A DNA stretch of 64,000 bases from Rhizobium sp. BT04 (GCF_030053135.1 NZ_CP125652.1:2557001-2621000); one strand, 5' to 3'; counted from the stretch's first letter, positions 9,878-19,802 are shown. Program-made: numbers and translations. Notes: generated from the letters alone by a model not told the origin.

Positions 9878-10162
9878 ATGATGACCCTGCGAACCCGCAT
9901 CGAAGAAAAGCTAATCGAAGCCTTCGCGCCCGAACGCCTGAGCGTCATCGACGAAAGCCATCTGCATGCCGGCCATCAGCCCGATATCACCGGCACCGGC
10001 GAAACCCATATGCGGGTGAGGGTCGTTTCGGCAAAATTTACCGGCATGTCGCGGCTGGCGCGCCACCGGGCGATCACCGACCTGTTGAAACCGGAACTTG
10101 ATGCCGGCCTGCATGCGCTGGCCGTCGAACCCGCAGCACCCGGCGAACCGACCCGCTGGTAG
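9878..10162 (+). CDS. bolA: BolA family protein
   Basis: This BolA-family protein (94 aa) contains the class I/III-like fold signature: KLIEAF-PERLSVIDESHLHAGH, then THMRVRVVSAKFTGMSRLARHRAI. The invariant histidine in RLARHRAI is a [2Fe-2S] ligand shared with monothiol glutaredoxin partners. BolA proteins act in iron-sulfur trafficking and iron-dependent regulation. Starts at 9878 and 9881 are adjacent ATGs; the upstream in-frame start has no clear ribosome-binding site. Confidence 0.93.
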   Translation: MMTLRTRIEEKLIEAFAPERLSVIDESHLHAGHQPDITGTGETHMRVRVVSAKFTGMSRLARHRAITDLLKPELDAGLHALAVEPAAPGEPTRW

Positions 10163-10202
10163 CGGCACTGCAGCCTATATAGGCATTGGCGGCCCGCGAT
10201 CC

Positions 10203-10262
10203 TACAGCGCCGCGCGTCTTTTCAGACGCGCAAAGGACGCTGTAGCAATTTGAATTGCTCGG
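10203..10262. repeat. Rhizobial palindromic intergenic repeat (RIME/REP-like)
   Basis: CTACAGCGCC...GGACGCTGTAG forms an outer stem with an inner GCGCGTCT/AGACGCGC stem, followed by CAATTTGAATTGC. I recognise this as a palindrome recurring between genes in Rhizobium genomes, here lying between convergent bolA and the CBS-domain gene. Confidence 0.65.
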
Positions 10263-10263
10263 A

Positions 10264-11577
10264 TCAGGCAGGCTTTGCGCCGTCTTCCCCCGCGGGACGG
10301 ATGCGCAGCTTGGTGATGCGGTTCTTCTCGCGCTTCATGACGATGAAGCGTTTGCCGTAGAAGGTGAAGGCTTGGCGCTCTTCCGGGATGGTCATCGATT
10401 CGTGGATGACGAGGCCAGCAATCGTCGTCGCCTCCTCGTCGGGCAAGTTCCAGTCAAGCGCCCGGTTCAGGTCGCGGATCGGCACGCCGCCGTCGACGAC
10501 GACCGAACCGTCGGCCTCCTGGCGCACGCCCTGCATCTCGATATCGTGCTCGTCGGAAATATCGCCGACGATTTCCTCGAGGATATCCTCCAGCGTGACG
10601 ATGCCCTGCACTTCGCCATATTCGTCGACGACAACGGCGAAATGCTGCTTGCGCCTGAGGAAGGCGTTCAGCTGATCCTCGAGGTTGGTGCTGTCGGGCA
10701 CGAACCACGGCTTCTGCGCGATCTTCACGATGTCGAGGTTCTGCGGCTCCATGTTCGGCTCGGCAAGCGCCCGCAGCAGATCCTTGGCGTGCACGACGCC
10801 GATGATGTTGTCGATCGTGCCGCGCCACAACGGCATGCGCGTATAGGGGCTTTCGAGAATGGCGCGCACCACCGCTTCGGGCGGATCGTCAGCGTTGATC
10901 GCCCGCATCGCCGTGCGATGGACCATGATGTCGGAGAGTTCAAGCTCGCCGAGATCGAGCACGCCGCCGAGGCGGTCGCGGTCGGCCTTCACCACCGATC
11001 CCTCGCGGTGCAAGAGGTCGACGGCGCCGCGCAGCTCCTCATGTGCCGTCAGCATCGACATCTCCCGCGAAAGGTTGATGCCGAACAACGCAAGGATCCG
11101 GCGCACGATCGCGTTGACGAAGGAGGAAATCGGGCCGACGACGAGGACGAAAAGCCTGGCCGGAAATGCGACGGCGAGCGCGAAGCGCTCAGGCCTCGAA
11201 ATCGCCCAGCTCTTCGGCAGCACTTCGGCGAAGATGACCAGGATGACGGTCATCGCCAGCGTCGCCAGGGCCACGCCGGAACTGCCGAACAGCCCGAGGA
11301 ACAGGCTGGTGGCGATCGAGGATGACAGGATGTTGGCGAGATTGTTGCCGATGAGCAGCGCGCCGATCAGCCGGTCGCGCCGCTCGATCAGCTGCCGGAC
11401 AAGGCCGGCGCGTTCGTCGCCGTTCACCTCAAGCGTATGGATGCGGCTGCGCGAAACGGCGGTCAGAGCGGTCTCGGAGCCGGAAAAGAAGGCGGACATC
11501 AGCACGAGCGCCGTGATCGAAAGGATCTCCGGCCAATATGTCGCGAGAAATACCAGCGCGCCTTCAATCGTCGTCAA
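10264..11577 (-). CDS. CorC/HlyC-type CNNM transmembrane CBS-domain protein
   Basis: This 437-aa protein has the CNNM/DUF21 membrane domain (residues about 10-190; four hydrophobic segments with SGSETALTAVSRSRIHTLE). Two CBS domains follow (about 205-330, including TRMPLWRGTIDNIIGVVHAKDLL and FAVVVDEYGEVQGIVTLEDILEEIVGDI), then a C-terminal CorC_HlyC transporter-associated domain. Members are inner-membrane Mg2+/Co2+ transport or efflux proteins. Its start codon overlaps the aroB stop region by four bases (11574-11577), reading downstream from aroB, so it is part of the aroK-aroB transcript. Confidence 0.9.
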   Translation of the reverse strand: MTTIEGALVFLATYWPEILSITALVLMSAFFSGSETALTAVSRSRIHTLEVNGDERAGLVRQLIERRDRLIGALLIGNNLANILSSSIATSLFLGLFGSSGVALATLAMTVILVIFAEVLPKSWAISRPERFALAVAFPARLFVLVVGPISSFVNAIVRRILALFGINLSREMSMLTAHEELRGAVDLLHREGSVVKADRDRLGGVLDLGELELSDIMVHRTAMRAINADDPPEAVVRAILESPYTRMPLWRGTIDNIIGVVHAKDLLRALAEPNMEPQNLDIVKIAQKPWFVPDSTNLEDQLNAFLRRKQHFAVVVDEYGEVQGIVTLEDILEEIVGDISDEHDIEMQGVRQEADGSVVVDGGVPIRDLNRALDWNLPDEEATTIAGLVIHESMTIPEERQAFTFYGKRFIVMKREKNRITKLRIRPAGEDGAKPA

Positions 11578-12698
11578 GGATGTTTTTCCCGGAGAAAGCT
11601 GATTACTTCGGAAGCCGGAACGTCATCGGCGACGAAGGACTGGCCGATGCCGCGCGTCAGGATGAAGGTGAGCTTGCCGCTCTTGACCTTCTTGTCCTGC
11701 GCGATCGCGTCCATCAGCGTTTCGGCCGGCGGCAACTCGCCCGGAATGTCCGCCATGCGGGTCGGCAAGCCGACCGCCTTCAGGTGCTGCTCGACGCGCC
11801 GCGCATCGTCGGGGCTTGCCAGGTTCATCCGCGCGGAGAATTCATGCGCCAGCACCATGCCGATCGACACGCCCTCGCCATGCACGAGGCGGGAGCTGTC
11901 ATAGGCGGTCGCCGCTTCCAGCGCGTGACCGAAAGTATGGCCGAGATTGAGCAGCGCCCGCTGGCCGTTCTCGCGCTCGTCGGCAACGACGACATCGGCC
12001 TTCGCCTGGCAGCTATTGGCAATCGCCTCGATGCGTGCCGAGCCGCCTGCAAAAACCGCTTTCCAGTTGGTTTCCAGCCAGGCGAAAAAATCCGGCTTGT
12101 CGATCAGCCCGTATTTCGCGACCTCGGCGTAACCGGCGCGGAATTCGCGCTCGCTCAGCGTATTCAGCACATCCGTATCGGCCAGAACCAGGTCCGGCTG
12201 ATGGAAGACGCCGATCAGGTTCTTGCCGTGGCGGGAATTGATGCCGGTCTTGCCGCCGACGGAGGAATCGACCTGCGACAGCAGCGAGGTCGGCACCTGC
12301 ACGAAGCGCACGCCGCGCCTGATGATGCCGGCCGCAAATCCCGAAAGATCGCCGATGACGCCGCCGCCGAGCGCGATGACGTAATCGTTACGCTCGACGC
12401 GGGCTTCCAGCACCTTGTCGCAGGCGGTGATCAGATGTTCGAAGCTCTTGGTCTTTTCGCCGGCCGGCAGCACGACCGCGGCCGAGACGATGCCCGCTTC
12501 CTCCAGGCTTGCGACGAGGGCCTCGAGATAGAGCGGAGCGACATTTTCGTCGGTGATGACAGCCGCCTTGCGGCCCTTGAGGCGGGAAGCGATCTCGACG
12601 CCGGCCCGTGCGATCAGCCCCGGCCCGATCAGGATATCGTAGGCGCGCTCGCCGAGCGGCACATGCACCGTCTGGACGTCGGAGGTTATCGCATTCAT
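11574..12698 (-). CDS. aroB: 3-dehydroquinate synthase
   Basis: AroB, 374 aa, is the second enzyme of the shikimate pathway: it converts DAHP to 3-dehydroquinate using NAD+ and a divalent metal. It shows the GGGVIGDLSGFAAGIIRRGVRFVQVPTSLL-type core, then GGKTGIN, an AEVAKYG motif and the metal-binding NLGHTFGHALE. Its start overlaps the aroK stop by four bases, the usual aroK-aroB coupling. Nothing is unusual. Confidence 0.97.
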   Translation of the reverse strand: MNAITSDVQTVHVPLGERAYDILIGPGLIARAGVEIASRLKGRKAAVITDENVAPLYLEALVASLEEAGIVSAAVVLPAGEKTKSFEHLITACDKVLEARVERNDYVIALGGGVIGDLSGFAAGIIRRGVRFVQVPTSLLSQVDSSVGGKTGINSRHGKNLIGVFHQPDLVLADTDVLNTLSEREFRAGYAEVAKYGLIDKPDFFAWLETNWKAVFAGGSARIEAIANSCQAKADVVVADERENGQRALLNLGHTFGHALEAATAYDSSRLVHGEGVSIGMVLAHEFSARMNLASPDDARRVEQHLKAVGLPTRMADIPGELPPAETLMDAIAQDKKVKSGKLTFILTRGIGQSFVADDVPASEVISFLREKHP

Positions 12699-13297
12699 GA
12701 CGCTGCACTTTCTTTCTGAGCTTCGATCACGGCCATCAGCACCTCGTCGGCCATGATTTCCTTGCGCACGTCGCGTGAGAGCACGGTGAGGTCTGCCTGC
12801 GCATAGATCGGATAACGGGCATTCATCAGGTTTTCGAGCGTCTGCTTTGGATTTTCGGTCTTCAGCAGCGGCCGCGTGTCGCGCTTGTTGACCCGGTCCC
12901 AGAGCACGTCGAGATCGGCCTTCAGCCAGACGGAAAGGCCGCCCTTCTTGATGCGTCTGCGCGTCCGCTCGTTGATGAAGGCGCCGCCGCCGGTGGAGAC
13001 GACGCGCGGCCCGCTTTTCAGCAGCCGTTTAACCACCCGCGTTTCCAGCGCCCGGAACTCTTCCTCGCCATAGGCGGCGAAAAGTTCGGGGATCGTCATG
13101 CGCGACACCCGCTCGATCTCGAGATCGCTGTCGATGAAAGGAATGCCGAGCTGGCTGGCGACGATGCGGCCGACGGAGGATTTGCCGGCGCCCATCAGGC
13201 CGACAAGGATCAGATTGCGTGAACCGAGCGCGGCGCGAGCTCTGTCTTTCAGGCTGTCAGCAACGGTCAGCAGTGGTTCACTCATCGGTCCATTCAC
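12695..13297 (-). CDS. aroK: Shikimate kinase
   Basis: AroK, 200 aa, phosphorylates shikimate. The P-loop GLMGAGKSSVGR is at about residues 33-44. The shikimate-binding DSDLEIE is close behind, then GEEEFRALE and the VVSTGGGAF motif. The first ATG (13297) gives MNGPMSEP; a second at 13285 is equally possible because neither has a strong ribosome-binding site. First gene of the aroK-aroB-CBS operon, divergent from the xerD unit. Confidence 0.96.
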   Translation of the reverse strand: MNGPMSEPLLTVADSLKDRARAALGSRNLILVGLMGAGKSSVGRIVASQLGIPFIDSDLEIERVSRMTIPELFAAYGEEEFRALETRVVKRLLKSGPRVVSTGGGAFINERTRRRIKKGGLSVWLKADLDVLWDRVNKRDTRPLLKTENPKQTLENLMNARYPIYAQADLTVLSRDVRKEIMADEVLMAVIEAQKESAAS

Positions 13298-13433
13298 ACT
13301 TTGTTTGCAAACCGTATCGACAAATGCAGATGGAGCGTCAAGTCGCGAACAAGGGAATCATGGCTTGAATACCGCTTCTTGCACTTGCAGATACGCTTCT
13401 TATAACAGAAGCAGAGCATGAAGGAGTTGCCGG

Positions 13434-13610
13434 ATGCCGACCCTGTTCCGTTTTCTGTTCTTCTGCGCGATCCTCGCCGGGGCGGTCTACGGAGCCATGT
13501 GGGCGCTGGTGACCTTCGTCGAGCCGCAGCAGCGCGACGTGACGATCCGAATTCCGTCCGAACGGGTCAATCCGCCTGCGACGGGCGCGATCAATCCGGC
13601 CAGGAAGTGA
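13434..13610 (+). CDS. Small single-pass membrane protein
   Basis: This 58-aa ORF begins after a good AAGGAG (about 9 bases upstream) and encodes one hydrophobic helix ([25 protein letters not shown]). The helix is followed by a short soluble tail that includes [13 protein letters not shown]. It ends 5 bases before the xerD start, so it is co-transcribed with it. Function unknown. I believe it is real because of its ribosome-binding site, hydrophobic pattern and placement. Confidence 0.75.
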   Translation: MPTLFRFLFFCAILAGAVYGAMWALVTFVEPQQRDVTIRIPSERVNPPATGAINPARK

Positions 13611-13615
13611 GCGGC

Positions 13616-14569
13616 ATGAGAGATCTCGGTCACGTCCATGTGGAATCCTTCCTGGAGATGATGAGCGCCGAGCGCGGTGCTGCCGCCAACACGCTGCAAT
13701 CCTATGAGCGCGACCTCGACGATGTCAGCTCCTTCCTGAAGGATCGCAGCATACGACTGACCGAAGCAGCCTCCGCCGATCTGGCCGCCTATCTCGCCTC
13801 ACTCGCCCGAAAGGGCTTCAAACCCTCGTCCCAGGCGCGCCGGCTTGCCGCCATGCGGCAGTTCTACAAGTTCCTCTACGCCGAGGGCCTGAGGACCGAC
13901 GACCCCACCGGCATTCTCGATGCGCCGAAGAAGGGCCGCCCGCTGCCGAAGACGATGGGAGTGGAGGAAGTCGGCCGGCTGCTTGCGCAGGCGGAGGCCG
14001 AAGCGGAGGATGCGGCTCCGGGCCAGCTGCAGCGCTTGCGCATGCTGGCGCTGCTGGAGCTGCTTTATGCCACCGGCATGCGTGTCAGCGAACTGGTTTC
14101 ACTTCCTGCCCGCGTACTCGACCAGGAAGGCCGCTTCCTGATGATCCGCGGCAAGGGCAACAAGGAGCGGCTGGTGCCGCTGTCGCAATCGGCAATATCA
14201 GCGCTCAAATCCTACGGGCGCCTGTTGGCGGCGGAAAATGCAGCAATGAAAGATCCGCAGGAAAGCCCATGGCTGTTTCCCGCCGCCTCGAAGGAGGGCT
14301 ACCTGCCGCGCCAGGTGTTCGCCCGCGATCTGAAGAACCTGGCAATCCGCGCCGGCCTGACGCCGTCGATGATCTCGCCGCATGTCATGCGCCACGCCTT
14401 TGCCAGCCACCTGCTTGCCAACGGCGCCGATCTGCGTGTCGTCCAGGAACTGCTCGGCCATTCGGACATTTCGACCACGCAGATCTACACGCATGTCCTC
14501 GAAGAGAGGCTGCAGCAACTCGTCCAGACGCATCACCCCCTTGCCAAACAGGCGAAAAAGCACGAATAG
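13616..14569 (+). CDS. xerD: Site-specific tyrosine recombinase XerD
   Basis: XerD, 317 aa, acts with XerC at the chromosomal dif site to resolve dimers. The N-terminal SAM-like core-binding domain ([26 protein letters not shown]) is followed by the catalytic domain. That domain carries Arg in RVSELVSL, the [12 protein letters not shown] box, [15 protein letters not shown] with the nucleophilic tyrosine, and a lysine in the [11 protein letters not shown] beta-hairpin. All catalytic residues are present. The ATG at 13616 starts the conserved domain. This housekeeping copy is distinct from the recombinases on the island. Confidence 0.94.
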   Translation: MRDLGHVHVESFLEMMSAERGAAANTLQSYERDLDDVSSFLKDRSIRLTEAASADLAAYLASLARKGFKPSSQARRLAAMRQFYKFLYAEGLRTDDPTGILDAPKKGRPLPKTMGVEEVGRLLAQAEAEAEDAAPGQLQRLRMLALLELLYATGMRVSELVSLPARVLDQEGRFLMIRGKGNKERLVPLSQSAISALKSYGRLLAAENAAMKDPQESPWLFPAASKEGYLPRQVFARDLKNLAIRAGLTPSMISPHVMRHAFASHLLANGADLRVVQELLGHSDISTTQIYTHVLEERLQQLVQTHHPLAKQAKKHE

Positions 14570-14632
14570 GACCGGCGACAAGGGGCGGAGCCAGGAAAAC
14601 GCCCCGTGGCACAAGGAACGGAAACGCACCTC

Positions 14633-15586
14633 ATGCACAATTATCTCGACTTCGAAAAGCCGATCTCCGACCTCGAAGGCAAGATCATCGAGCTGAAGAA
14701 GCTCGCAACGGAAGACGAGAGCATCGACACCACCGATGAGATCGGCCGGCTGGAGGTTCGCGTCCGCGAGGCGATCGTCGAAATCTATTCCAAGCTCAAT
14801 CCCTGGCAGAAGACCCAGGTCGCCCGCCATCCGCAGCGCCCGCATTTCGTCGATTACGCCAAGACGCTGTTCCAGGAATTCACGCCGCTCGCCGGCGACC
14901 GCAAATTTTCCGAGGATGCCGCGATCCAGGCGGGCCTTGCCCGCTTTCGCGGCCAGCCGGTCGCCGTCATTGGCCAGGAAAAGGGCAACGACACCAAGAG
15001 CCGCATCAAGCACAATTTTGGCAGCCCCCGGCCGGAAGGCTACCGCAAGGCGATCCGCATCCTCGAGATGGCCGATCGTTTCGGCCTGCCGGTGATTTCG
15101 CTGGTGGATACGGCGGGTGCCTATCCCGGCGTCGGTGCCGAAGAGCGCGGCCAGGCCGAGGCGATCGCCCGCTCGACGGAAATGTGCCTCGGCGTCAAGG
15201 TTCCGCTCGTTTCCGTCGTCATCGGCGAAGGCGGCTCTGGCGGCGCGATCGCGATCGCCACCGGCAACAAGGTCTATATGCTCGAGCATTCGATCTACAG
15301 CGTCATCTCGCCGGAAGGGGCCGCCTCCATCCTCTGGCGCGATTCCACCCGTGCCCGCGAGGCGGCAACCAACATGAAGATCACCGCCGAAGATCTGAAA
15401 TCCCTCGGCGTCATCGATGGCATCATCTCCGAGCCGCTCGGCGGCGCGCATCGCGATCCGGACAGCGTCATCGCCGCGACCGGCGACATGATTGCCAATG
15501 CGCTCGGCGAAATGGCGTCTCGTTCCGGCGAGCAGCTGCGCAACGAGCGGCGTCAGAAATTCCTCAATATCGGCCGCAACCTCTAA
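14633..15586 (+). CDS. accA: Acetyl-CoA carboxylase carboxyltransferase subunit alpha
   Basis: AccA, 317 aa, pairs with AccD to form the carboxyltransferase that makes malonyl-CoA for fatty-acid synthesis. It contains the crotonase-fold core with [36 protein letters not shown] and the [13 protein letters not shown] motif. The ATG at 14633 matches the conserved [12 protein letters not shown]-terminus, and a further in-frame start upstream is less likely. Length is normal. Confidence 0.97.
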   Translation: MHNYLDFEKPISDLEGKIIELKKLATEDESIDTTDEIGRLEVRVREAIVEIYSKLNPWQKTQVARHPQRPHFVDYAKTLFQEFTPLAGDRKFSEDAAIQAGLARFRGQPVAVIGQEKGNDTKSRIKHNFGSPRPEGYRKAIRILEMADRFGLPVISLVDTAGAYPGVGAEERGQAEAIARSTEMCLGVKVPLVSVVIGEGGSGGAIAIATGNKVYMLEHSIYSVISPEGAASILWRDSTRAREAATNMKITAEDLKSLGVIDGIISEPLGGAHRDPDSVIAATGDMIANALGEMASRSGEQLRNERRQKFLNIGRNL

Positions 15587-15782
15587 GACAAGTTGGGCTT
15601 TTCATCGATTGGGGCCAAATCTTGGCCACATTGGTGTTATCTGTAACATTCGCGCTTGCGGGGATGTTCGGGGCAAGTCATAGGCTGGTAAGGTTTTATA
15701 AAGTATAAACCGCCTATGATTCCTTCCAATGCCCGAACTCCATAGGCGGACCGGGTCGCACTATCTTTATGGGCTAGTTTGG

Positions 15783-17030
15783 ATGCGCATACGTCATTTT
15801 GCCTATGTTTCCCTCATGGCGCTGGCTCTCACCGGCTGCAATGACGCGTTGGAAACTGCGCAGGTCGATCTTTCCAAGGTCAAGAACAAGGTCGAGCAGC
15901 CGCTTCCCGCCCATATCCTCACCGCCATGGCCGCCAAGGGCATGGACCGCAATTCGCCGATCATGATTCGCATCTTCAAAGAAGAAGGTGCCATGGAGAT
16001 CTGGAAAGCGAAGACCGACAACCGTTTCGACAAGATCGCCGATTACAAGATCTGCGCCTGGTCCGGCCGTCTCGGTCCGAAGGTAAAGACCGGCGACCGG
16101 CAGGCGCCGGAAGGTTTCTACGAGCTGACACGCGCCAACCTGAACCCCAACTCGAAATATTATCTGGCGATCAACACCGGCTTCCCGAACCGCTACGACT
16201 CGGCCAACGGCCGCACCGGCTCCGATCTGATGATCCATGGCGCCTGCTCGTCCTCCGGCTGCTATTCGATGACCGACCAGCAGGTGCTGGAGATCTATGC
16301 CTTCGCCCGCGACGCTTTCAAGGGCGGCCAGGCGACGGTGCAACTGCAGGCCTTCCCCTTCCGCATGACCGCGGAAAACATGGTCAAGCATCGCCTCGAC
16401 GACAATTACGACTTCTGGAAGATGCTGAAGGTCGGCTACGACAATTTCGAAGTGACGAAACGCCCGCCCGAGGTGAACGTCTGCGAGAAGAAATACGTCT
16501 TCAACCAGCAGGTTACCGATGGCGGCGCCTTCAATGCCGCCAGCAAATGCCCTGCGATGTCGACGCCGCCGGCGCTGACGGCAGCCCTTGCCTCCTACGG
16601 CAAGACTTATGATGCCGACTATGCCAAGGCGATGAGCAAATTCGACGGCATGGCCTGGTACGACCCGTCCGAAGCCGAGCGCAAGGCGGTGGTCGCCAAG
16701 ACCCGCAAGGGCCGCGAACTCGCTTATGCCCCGACCGGCACCTCGCTCGAAGCCGGCCGCATGGTTAAGGTTGCCGAACTCGAAGACCTGATGGCCAAGC
16801 GCACCGCGCAGGGCCTCGCCGCCAAGACCGCGCCTGGCGCCACGCCGGCAGCGCCTGCCGGGCCGCAGGCAATCTCTGCCCAGCCGCAGGCAACCGCCAT
16901 CGCTGCTGCGACACCCGCGGTCGTGCCGATACCGACGCAGAACCCGCTGGCCTTTACCGCGCCCGAACCGCAGGAAACGGCGGAAGCCGCGGCAAAGAAG
17001 CCGTTCTGGAAATTCTGGGCGCGGAACTGA
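15783..17030 (+). CDS. L,D-transpeptidase (YkuD)-domain lipoprotein
   Basis: This 415-aa protein begins with a lipoprotein signal peptide (hydrophobic stretch ending ALTGC, lipobox Cys about residue 19). A YkuD/L,D-transpeptidase-like domain follows, with the catalytic pattern MIHGACSSSGCYSM (His, then Cys eight residues later). Such enzymes form 3-3 cross-links or anchor proteins to peptidoglycan. The C-terminal ~90 residues are low-complexity Ala/Pro/Gln (APAGPQAISAQ...), probably a linker or wall-spanning tail. The ATG at 15783 is chosen over an upstream in-frame start because it begins with the signal peptide. Confidence 0.82.
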   Translation: MRIRHFAYVSLMALALTGCNDALETAQVDLSKVKNKVEQPLPAHILTAMAAKGMDRNSPIMIRIFKEEGAMEIWKAKTDNRFDKIADYKICAWSGRLGPKVKTGDRQAPEGFYELTRANLNPNSKYYLAINTGFPNRYDSANGRTGSDLMIHGACSSSGCYSMTDQQVLEIYAFARDAFKGGQATVQLQAFPFRMTAENMVKHRLDDNYDFWKMLKVGYDNFEVTKRPPEVNVCEKKYVFNQQVTDGGAFNAASKCPAMSTPPALTAALASYGKTYDADYAKAMSKFDGMAWYDPSEAERKAVVAKTRKGRELAYAPTGTSLEAGRMVKVAELEDLMAKRTAQGLAAKTAPGATPAAPAGPQAISAQPQATAIAAATPAVVPIPTQNPLAFTAPEPQETAEAAAKKPFWKFWARN

Positions 17031-17035
17031 ACGGC

Positions 17036-17260
17036 TTGACCCCCGTTCTCTACAATCTCAGCGGCCTGAAATGCCCATTGCCCGTGATCAAGACACGCAA
17101 GAAGCTTGCCGCCATGGCAAGCGGTACCCTCATTCGCGTCGACACGACAGATCCGCTGGCTGTGATCGACATGCCGCATTTCTGCAATGAGGACGGCCAC
17201 GAACTGGTCGAAACCGAAAAGACCGAAAACGGCCACCGCTTCCTGATCCGCAAGCGCTAA
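17036..17260 (+). CDS. TusA-family sulfurtransferase-like protein
   Basis: This 74-aa protein has the SirA/TusA fold: LSGLKCPLPVIKTRKKL with the CPxP sulfur-carrying cysteine near residue 14, then the second strand DTTDPLAVIDMPHFC. TusA relays sulfur for tRNA 2-thiouridine or for molybdenum-cofactor and other pathways. The start codon is TTG, five bases after the previous stop. The exact sulfur acceptor is unknown. Confidence 0.85.
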   Translation: MTPVLYNLSGLKCPLPVIKTRKKLAAMASGTLIRVDTTDPLAVIDMPHFCNEDGHELVETEKTENGHRFLIRKR

Positions 17261-17295
17261 TCCCGGAACCGCTGCACACTTTCCGGCGACATGCG

Positions 17296-18474
17296 TTAAA
17301 TTCGTAATCCCGGAATAGCGAGCGGATTGTCGGACAGCGCCGCACGATCGGGCCTGTCGATGCGCGGCTTGCCGAGAAAGGCGTCGAACAGATCCTTCAC
17401 GAAAGCTTCCGGCAGATCGCGGGTGATCAGCACCATGCGCGTGCGCCGGTCTTGCGGATCCGGCCAGGCGGGAAGCCGCACCGGCGGATGGAAGATGCTC
17501 TGGACGCCATGCAGCACCAGTGGTCGTTCCGGCCGGTCGGAGACGGAAACGATCGCTTTCATTCTCAAAAGCTTCTCGCCATGGGCCGAACGCAGGAGAT
17601 CGATGAACATGTCGAGCGCCATCGGGTCGATCGGCTTCTCCTCGATGATCGAGAAAGAGCGGATCGAGGCATCGTGACGATTGACGTCGTGCGCGTCCTG
17701 GTGCGCATGACCGTGATGATGATGGTGGTGACCATGGTGATCCCCATCATGATCGCCGTCATGATCATCATCGTGATGATCATGCGCCTCGTGCGCGTCC
17801 TCGTCCTGCAGCCAGCGGCCGACATCGGCGATCTTCGTCGCCGGATCGTAGAGCCCGTTGACCAGCACTCCGGCGCTGCCGGCATCGGTGCTGTCGGCAT
17901 CCATCATCGCGGCGCGCGGATTGAGCGCCCGCAGCCGCTTTTCCAAAGCATCGGTTCCATCCGTCCCGCCGGCCAATGATTTTTTCGAGACGATCAGCCG
18001 GTCGGCGACCGCCGCCTGCTTGCGGGCTTCCTCGTGATTGTCGAGCGTCTGCAGCCCGTTTACCGCATCGACGACCGTTACGACGCCGTCGAGCTCGAAA
18101 TTCGTGGCAATGATGGGATTGCCCATGATCGCCTGCATGACCGGGGCAGGGTCGGCAAGGCCGGTGGTTTCGATGACGACGCGCTTCACCGGCTTGACGC
18201 GGCCGGTCTGCACCGCGTCCATCAGGTTCGCCAGCGTATCCACAAGTTCGCCGCGCACGGTGCAGCAGAGGCACCCGTCCGACAGCTCGATGATCGAATC
18301 GCCGGAGCTTTCGACCAGCAAATGATCGATGCCGACATCGCCGAATTCGTTGATGATGACGGCCGCATCCTTCATGACAGGATCTTTGAGGATGCGGTTG
18401 AGCAGCGTCGATTTGCCGGCGCCGAGAAAGCCGGTCAGGATGGTGACCGGAATCCTGTCGTTGAGCGCGCTCAT
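17296..18474 (-). CDS. CobW/COG0523-family GTPase with His-rich loop
   Basis: This 392-aa G3E GTPase has Walker A GFLGAGKSTLLNRIL near its N-terminus, the metal-binding GCLCC motif (SDGCLCCTVRGEL, about residue 66) and a C-terminal CobW_C domain. Between them, at about residues 228-270, is a striking His/Asp-rich loop (HEAHDHHDDDHDGDHDG then HHHHHHGHAHQDAHD). COG0523 proteins are metallochaperones for zinc or cobalt, and the loop marks a metal-binding member. Zinc allocation (ZigA/YeiR-like) is the more likely role because no cob genes adjoin. I see no Zur box with confidence. Confidence 0.88.
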   Translation of the reverse strand: MSALNDRIPVTILTGFLGAGKSTLLNRILKDPVMKDAAVIINEFGDVGIDHLLVESSGDSIIELSDGCLCCTVRGELVDTLANLMDAVQTGRVKPVKRVVIETTGLADPAPVMQAIMGNPIIATNFELDGVVTVVDAVNGLQTLDNHEEARKQAAVADRLIVSKKSLAGGTDGTDALEKRLRALNPRAAMMDADSTDAGSAGVLVNGLYDPATKIADVGRWLQDEDAHEAHDHHDDDHDGDHDGDHHGHHHHHHGHAHQDAHDVNRHDASIRSFSIIEEKPIDPMALDMFIDLLRSAHGEKLLRMKAIVSVSDRPERPLVLHGVQSIFHPPVRLPAWPDPQDRRTRMVLITRDLPEAFVKDLFDAFLGKPRIDRPDRAALSDNPLAIPGLRI

Positions 18475-18498
18475 CTCATTTGACCTTAAAAGCTCATC

Positions 18499-19632
18499 TT
18501 AAAAAGATGTCGGGCGCGGCATCGGCACCGGCACGTTGGCGAGTGCTCCAGCCGCATCGCCGGCCGCCACCTTTTCCGGCTGCTGAGCCGGCTGCGGATC
18601 CTGCCCGGGAATGAGGCCGGCAAAGACGAAACGCGGATCGTGGTCCATTTCCAGAATATAGGGCGACTGCACTCTCATGCGGCCGACCTCGTCTCGCGTT
18701 TCGCTGCGTATTTTTGCGCCCTTGGCGCTGCAGATATCGGCGGTGATGTCGGTAACCTGGTCCTGTCCCGGCCCGTAGGGCTTTAGCGACCCCAGAGTAT
18801 CGTTGCCGGGAAACTGGCTGGTGAAGCCCTTCTGCAAGAGGTTCGCCGTCGCATCGGCGCGCGCCGCAAGGCTGTCGGTGCCGAGCACGACGGAGACCAG
18901 CGTGCGGCCGTTGCGCGTCGCCGAACCGATCTGGTTGAAGCCGGAGGCGCAGATGAAGCCGGTCTTCATGCCGTCGGCGCCGGCGAAACGGCCGATCAGC
19001 ATGTTGAGGCTCGGCACGTTCTGCTGACCGGTGGTGAAGCCTTCCAGCGCGAAATAGCTGGCATATTGCGGAAAATCGCGGCGCAGCGCCACCGTCAGCA
19101 CCGCAAGATCGCGCGCTGTCGTATACTGTCCCTTGCCCGGCAGGCCGTTCGGATTGATGAAATGCGAATCCGTCATGCCGAGCTTCAGCGCCTCGCCGTT
19201 CATCCGCGTCACGAAGCCTTCCTGCGTGCCGCCGATGGCTTCCGCGACCGCCACCGCGATGTCGTTGGCCGACTTCACCATCAGGATCTTCAGCGCGCTG
19301 TCGAGCGTCAGCTTCTGGCCCGGCTTGAAATACATCTTGGCCGCCGGCTGCGCGGCGGCGCGCTTGCTCATGACGATAGGCGTATCCAGGCTGATCTGAC
19401 CGGCGCGGATCGCATCGAACACGGTATAGACGGTCATCAGCTTGGTCAGCGAGGCCGGATACCATTTGCGGAAGGCTTCCTCGTGCTCGAGCACGCGGCC
19501 GGTCTGCACGTCGACGAGAATATGCGGATTAGCCTGAGCGAGCGGAATAGAGGCAAGGAAACCGGCAGTCGCGGCGACCGCGAAACTAAACGGCCGCAAA
19601 ACGGCAAACAAACGGAAGTGGCTCGTCGACAC
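18499..19632 (-). CDS. dacA: D-alanyl-D-alanine carboxypeptidase (PBP5/6-like)
   Basis: This 377-aa serine carboxypeptidase trims the terminal D-Ala of peptidoglycan stem peptides. It has a signal peptide at the N-terminus (VAATAGFLASIPLAQA). The serine active-site motif is SLTK in PASLTKLMT (near residue 60), followed by SAN in KSANDIAVA and KTG in GMKTGFICASG, all in order. The C-terminus is Pro/Ala-rich rather than a clear amphipathic anchor. It lies 24 bases from the CobW-type gene on the same strand. Confidence 0.92.
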   Translation of the reverse strand: MSTSHFRLFAVLRPFSFAVAATAGFLASIPLAQANPHILVDVQTGRVLEHEEAFRKWYPASLTKLMTVYTVFDAIRAGQISLDTPIVMSKRAAAQPAAKMYFKPGQKLTLDSALKILMVKSANDIAVAVAEAIGGTQEGFVTRMNGEALKLGMTDSHFINPNGLPGKGQYTTARDLAVLTVALRRDFPQYASYFALEGFTTGQQNVPSLNMLIGRFAGADGMKTGFICASGFNQIGSATRNGRTLVSVVLGTDSLAARADATANLLQKGFTSQFPGNDTLGSLKPYGPGQDQVTDITADICSAKGAKIRSETRDEVGRMRVQSPYILEMDHDPRFVFAGLIPGQDPQPAQQPEKVAAGDAAGALANVPVPMPRPTSF

Positions 19633-19802
19633 GGTTCGTCCTTCGGATATTAGGAAAATCTCGAAACCTTCACCTATCTAGCCTATATGGCTAGGACATG
19701 GCAAAGGTCATTGACCAAGTAATTTGCACAGCCTCACACCCCAGCTTCACACCGTTGTGATGCGATGAACGATTGTCGGGATTTCATAACAGGAACGCGA
19801 AT

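Noticed and set aside
13616..14569. xerD as the element's integrase
   Set aside because: It is a housekeeping XerD next to accA, about 7 kb outside the element ends.
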